This document shows positions 6,078-7,269 of a stretch of 7,269 nucleotides of DNA, in pieces (positions within the stretch are counted from its first letter, which is position 1; each line of letters begins with the position of its first letter). The notes below the pieces were generated by a model, which made no database searches, was not told where the DNA came from, and saw only the letters and a program-made list of their open reading frames with translations. This stretch comes from Anaerocolumna sp. (GTDB taxonomy: Bacteria; Bacillota; Clostridia; Lachnospirales; Lachnospiraceae), in assembly GCA_029256035.1 (NCBI GenBank), contig JAQSYR010000219.1, positions 1 to 7,269 on the forward strand, given 5' to 3'. The position numbers and the translations under genes were made by a program.

Positions 6078-6797
6078 ATGATAAAGGAATCTGTTCGATT
6101 AGATAAGTTTCTTGCTGATGCAGGTGTAGGAACCAGAAGTGAGGTAAAATCTTATATTAATAAGGGAAGAGTTTTTGTAGACGGAGAAGTAAAAAAAGAT
6201 TCCAGTTTTAAAATTAATATAAATCATACAGAAGTCAAAGTGGATAATAAAGTTATTGAATATAACCAATATGTTTATTATATGTTGAACAAGCCGGCGG
6301 GTGTGGTATCGGCCACTAATGATAATTTTAGTAAGACAGTAGTTGATTTAGTTGAAGACAGTGGAAAATCAAACATTTTTCCCGTAGGACGACTGGATAA
6401 AGATACGGAGGGGCTACTATTATTAACCAATGATGGAGAGCTTGCACATAATTTATTATCTCCCAAAAAGCACGTTGGAAAAGTTTATTATGCCAAGGTA
6501 AAGGGAGTAGTGACGGCACACCAAATAAAGAGTTTCGAAGAAGGCTTACAGTTAGAAGAGGATTTTATTACCCTTCCTGCTAAGCTAAAGATTCTTGAAG
6601 CTAGTGACATCTCTCAAGTTGAAATTACCATATATGAAGGAAAATTTCATCAGATTAAGAGAATGTTTGAAGCAGTTGGCATGGAAGTTATATATTTAAA
6701 ACGACTTAGTATGGGTGAACTTACACTGGATAATAGATTAGCACCTGGAGAATACCGAAGATTAACGGAACAGGAATTAAACAAGATAAGGAGATAG
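6078..6797 (+). CDS. rsuA: RsuA-like 16S rRNA pseudouridine synthase
   Basis: It isomerises a uridine in rRNA to pseudouridine; RsuA of E. coli acts at U516 of 16S rRNA. The 239-aa protein has an N-terminal S4 RNA-binding domain (about 5-50: VRLDKFLADAGVGTRSEV, then GRVFVDGEVKKD) and a catalytic domain from about 66. The family signature GRLDKDTEGLLLLTNDG (104-120) carries the catalytic Asp107. GKFHQIKRMFEAVG (188-201) and LKRLSMGELTLD (207-218) are also conserved. The LAPGEYRRLTEQEL ending (221-234) favours RsuA over RluB, RluE or RluF, though the exact target site cannot be proven from sequence. Length is normal and nothing is missing. It sits 15 nt after the 16S methyltransferase gene and 1 nt before a HAD gene, clearly in one operon, so two small-subunit rRNA modification enzymes are made together. 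Confidence 0.92.
   Translation: MIKESVRLDKFLADAGVGTRSEVKSYINKGRVFVDGEVKKDSSFKININHTEVKVDNKVIEYNQYVYYMLNKPAGVVSATNDNFSKTVVDLVEDSGKSNIFPVGRLDKDTEGLLLLTNDGELAHNLLSPKKHVGKVYYAKVKGVVTAHQIKSFEEGLQLEEDFITLPAKLKILEASDISQVEITIYEGKFHQIKRMFEAVGMEVIYLKRLSMGELTLDNRLAPGEYRRLTEQELNKIRR
6788..6794 (+). promoter_or_regulatory. Ribosome binding site of the HAD gene inside the end of rsuA
   Basis: AAGGAGA lies within the last codons of the pseudouridine synthase gene. Its GGAG ends 5 nt before the ATG at 6799. Stop and start codons are separated by one base, so translation of the two genes is probably coupled. Confidence 0.75.
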
Positions 6798-6798
6798 A

Positions 6799-7269
6799 AT
6801 GTTACAGGATATTGATGCAGTGTTATTTGATTTAGATGGAACTTTAGTTGATTCTATGTGGATTTGGCGTGATATAGATATTGAATACCTTGGAAGATTT
6901 GGACTTACTCTGCCAGCCACATTGCAAAAAGAAATCGAAGGAATGAGTTTCTCTGAAACCGCAGTTTATTTTAAAAATCGGTTTGGTTTAGAAGATTCTC
7001 TGGAACAGATAAAAAATGACTGGAACCGAATGGCAGAATACAGATATCAACATGAGATCCCATTAAAAGAAGGTGCCTTAGAATTATTAAAACATCTGAA
7101 AGAGAATCAGATTCAGATGGGAATAGCTTCAAGTAATTCCAGAGAATTAGTTGAATTAGTCATAAAAAAACACGGAGTTTATGATTACTTTAATTCAATT
7201 CGTACCTCTTGTGAAGTGGAGAAAGGCAAACCATCACCAGATATCTATTTATTAGTTTCAAAAGATTTG
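6799..7269 (+). CDS. HAD superfamily hydrolase (subfamily IA, phosphatase/phosphoglucomutase-like), 3'-partial
   Basis: The first 157 residues of a cytoplasmic HAD phosphohydrolase are present; the reading frame runs off the right edge without a stop. Motif I is VLFDLDGTLVDS (8-19), with nucleophile Asp11 and acid/base Asp13. A helical cap occupies roughly residues 16-85, which marks subfamily IA (beta-phosphoglucomutase, phosphoglycolate phosphatase and related sugar phosphatases). Motif II is IASSNS (109-114) and motif III is KGKPSPDIY (142-150), with Lys144. Motif IV (the DD or GDxxxD loop) would lie just beyond the window. The substrate cannot be assigned. It is the last visible gene of the rsmF-rsuA cluster, 1 nt behind rsuA with its own strong ribosome binding site. 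Its metabolic link to rRNA modification is unclear, and such genes are often simple operon passengers. Confidence 0.93.
   Translation, partial: MLQDIDAVLFDLDGTLVDSMWIWRDIDIEYLGRFGLTLPATLQKEIEGMSFSETAVYFKNRFGLEDSLEQIKNDWNRMAEYRYQHEIPLKEGALELLKHLKENQIQMGIASSNSRELVELVIKKHGVYDYFNSIRTSCEVEKGKPSPDIYLLVSKDL

Overview
The window is AT-rich, densely coded and entirely plus-strand. Its Shine-Dalgarno sites match the AGGAG consensus closely. A RelQ-type alarmone synthetase, a LytR-CpsA-Psr (LCP) protein, a CapA-like protein and a membrane-anchored M23 peptidase point to a low-GC Firmicute. The protein style suggests Clostridia, probably Lachnospiraceae. That placement is an inference from sequence character and not from a marker gene.

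Layout. Positions 1-3826 hold three separately spaced cell-envelope genes. The first is a CapA-family (PGA_cap) phosphoesterase-fold protein whose frame is open at the left edge. The second is an LCP cell-wall polymer ligase with its own sigma-A-type promoter, followed by a long 24-pair hairpin that I call as a terminator. The third is a single-pass M23/LytM endopeptidase-like protein. Positions 3827-7269 hold a second block behind a well-formed extended -10 promoter: relQ, an RsmF-like 16S rRNA m5C methyltransferase, an RsuA-like 16S rRNA pseudouridine synthase, and the start of a HAD phosphatase cut by the right edge. The last three are spaced 15 and 1 nt apart and look co-transcribed. The 84-nt relQ-rsmF gap has no convincing terminator, so relQ may belong to the same operon.

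How they work together. The left block is envelope assembly and remodelling: LCP attaches anionic or capsular glycopolymers to peptidoglycan, M23 cleaves peptide cross-links, and the CapA-like protein has a probable surface or polymer role. The right block combines (p)ppGpp synthesis with two small-subunit rRNA modification enzymes.

Novelty. I see no mobile element, CRISPR array, RNA gene or clearly new multi-gene system; this looks like ordinary chromosomal sequence. The points most worth a second look are the methyltransferase, which appears to lack about 40 N-terminal residues of its family, the long mismatch-punctuated hairpin after the LCP gene, and the C-terminal extension on RelQ.
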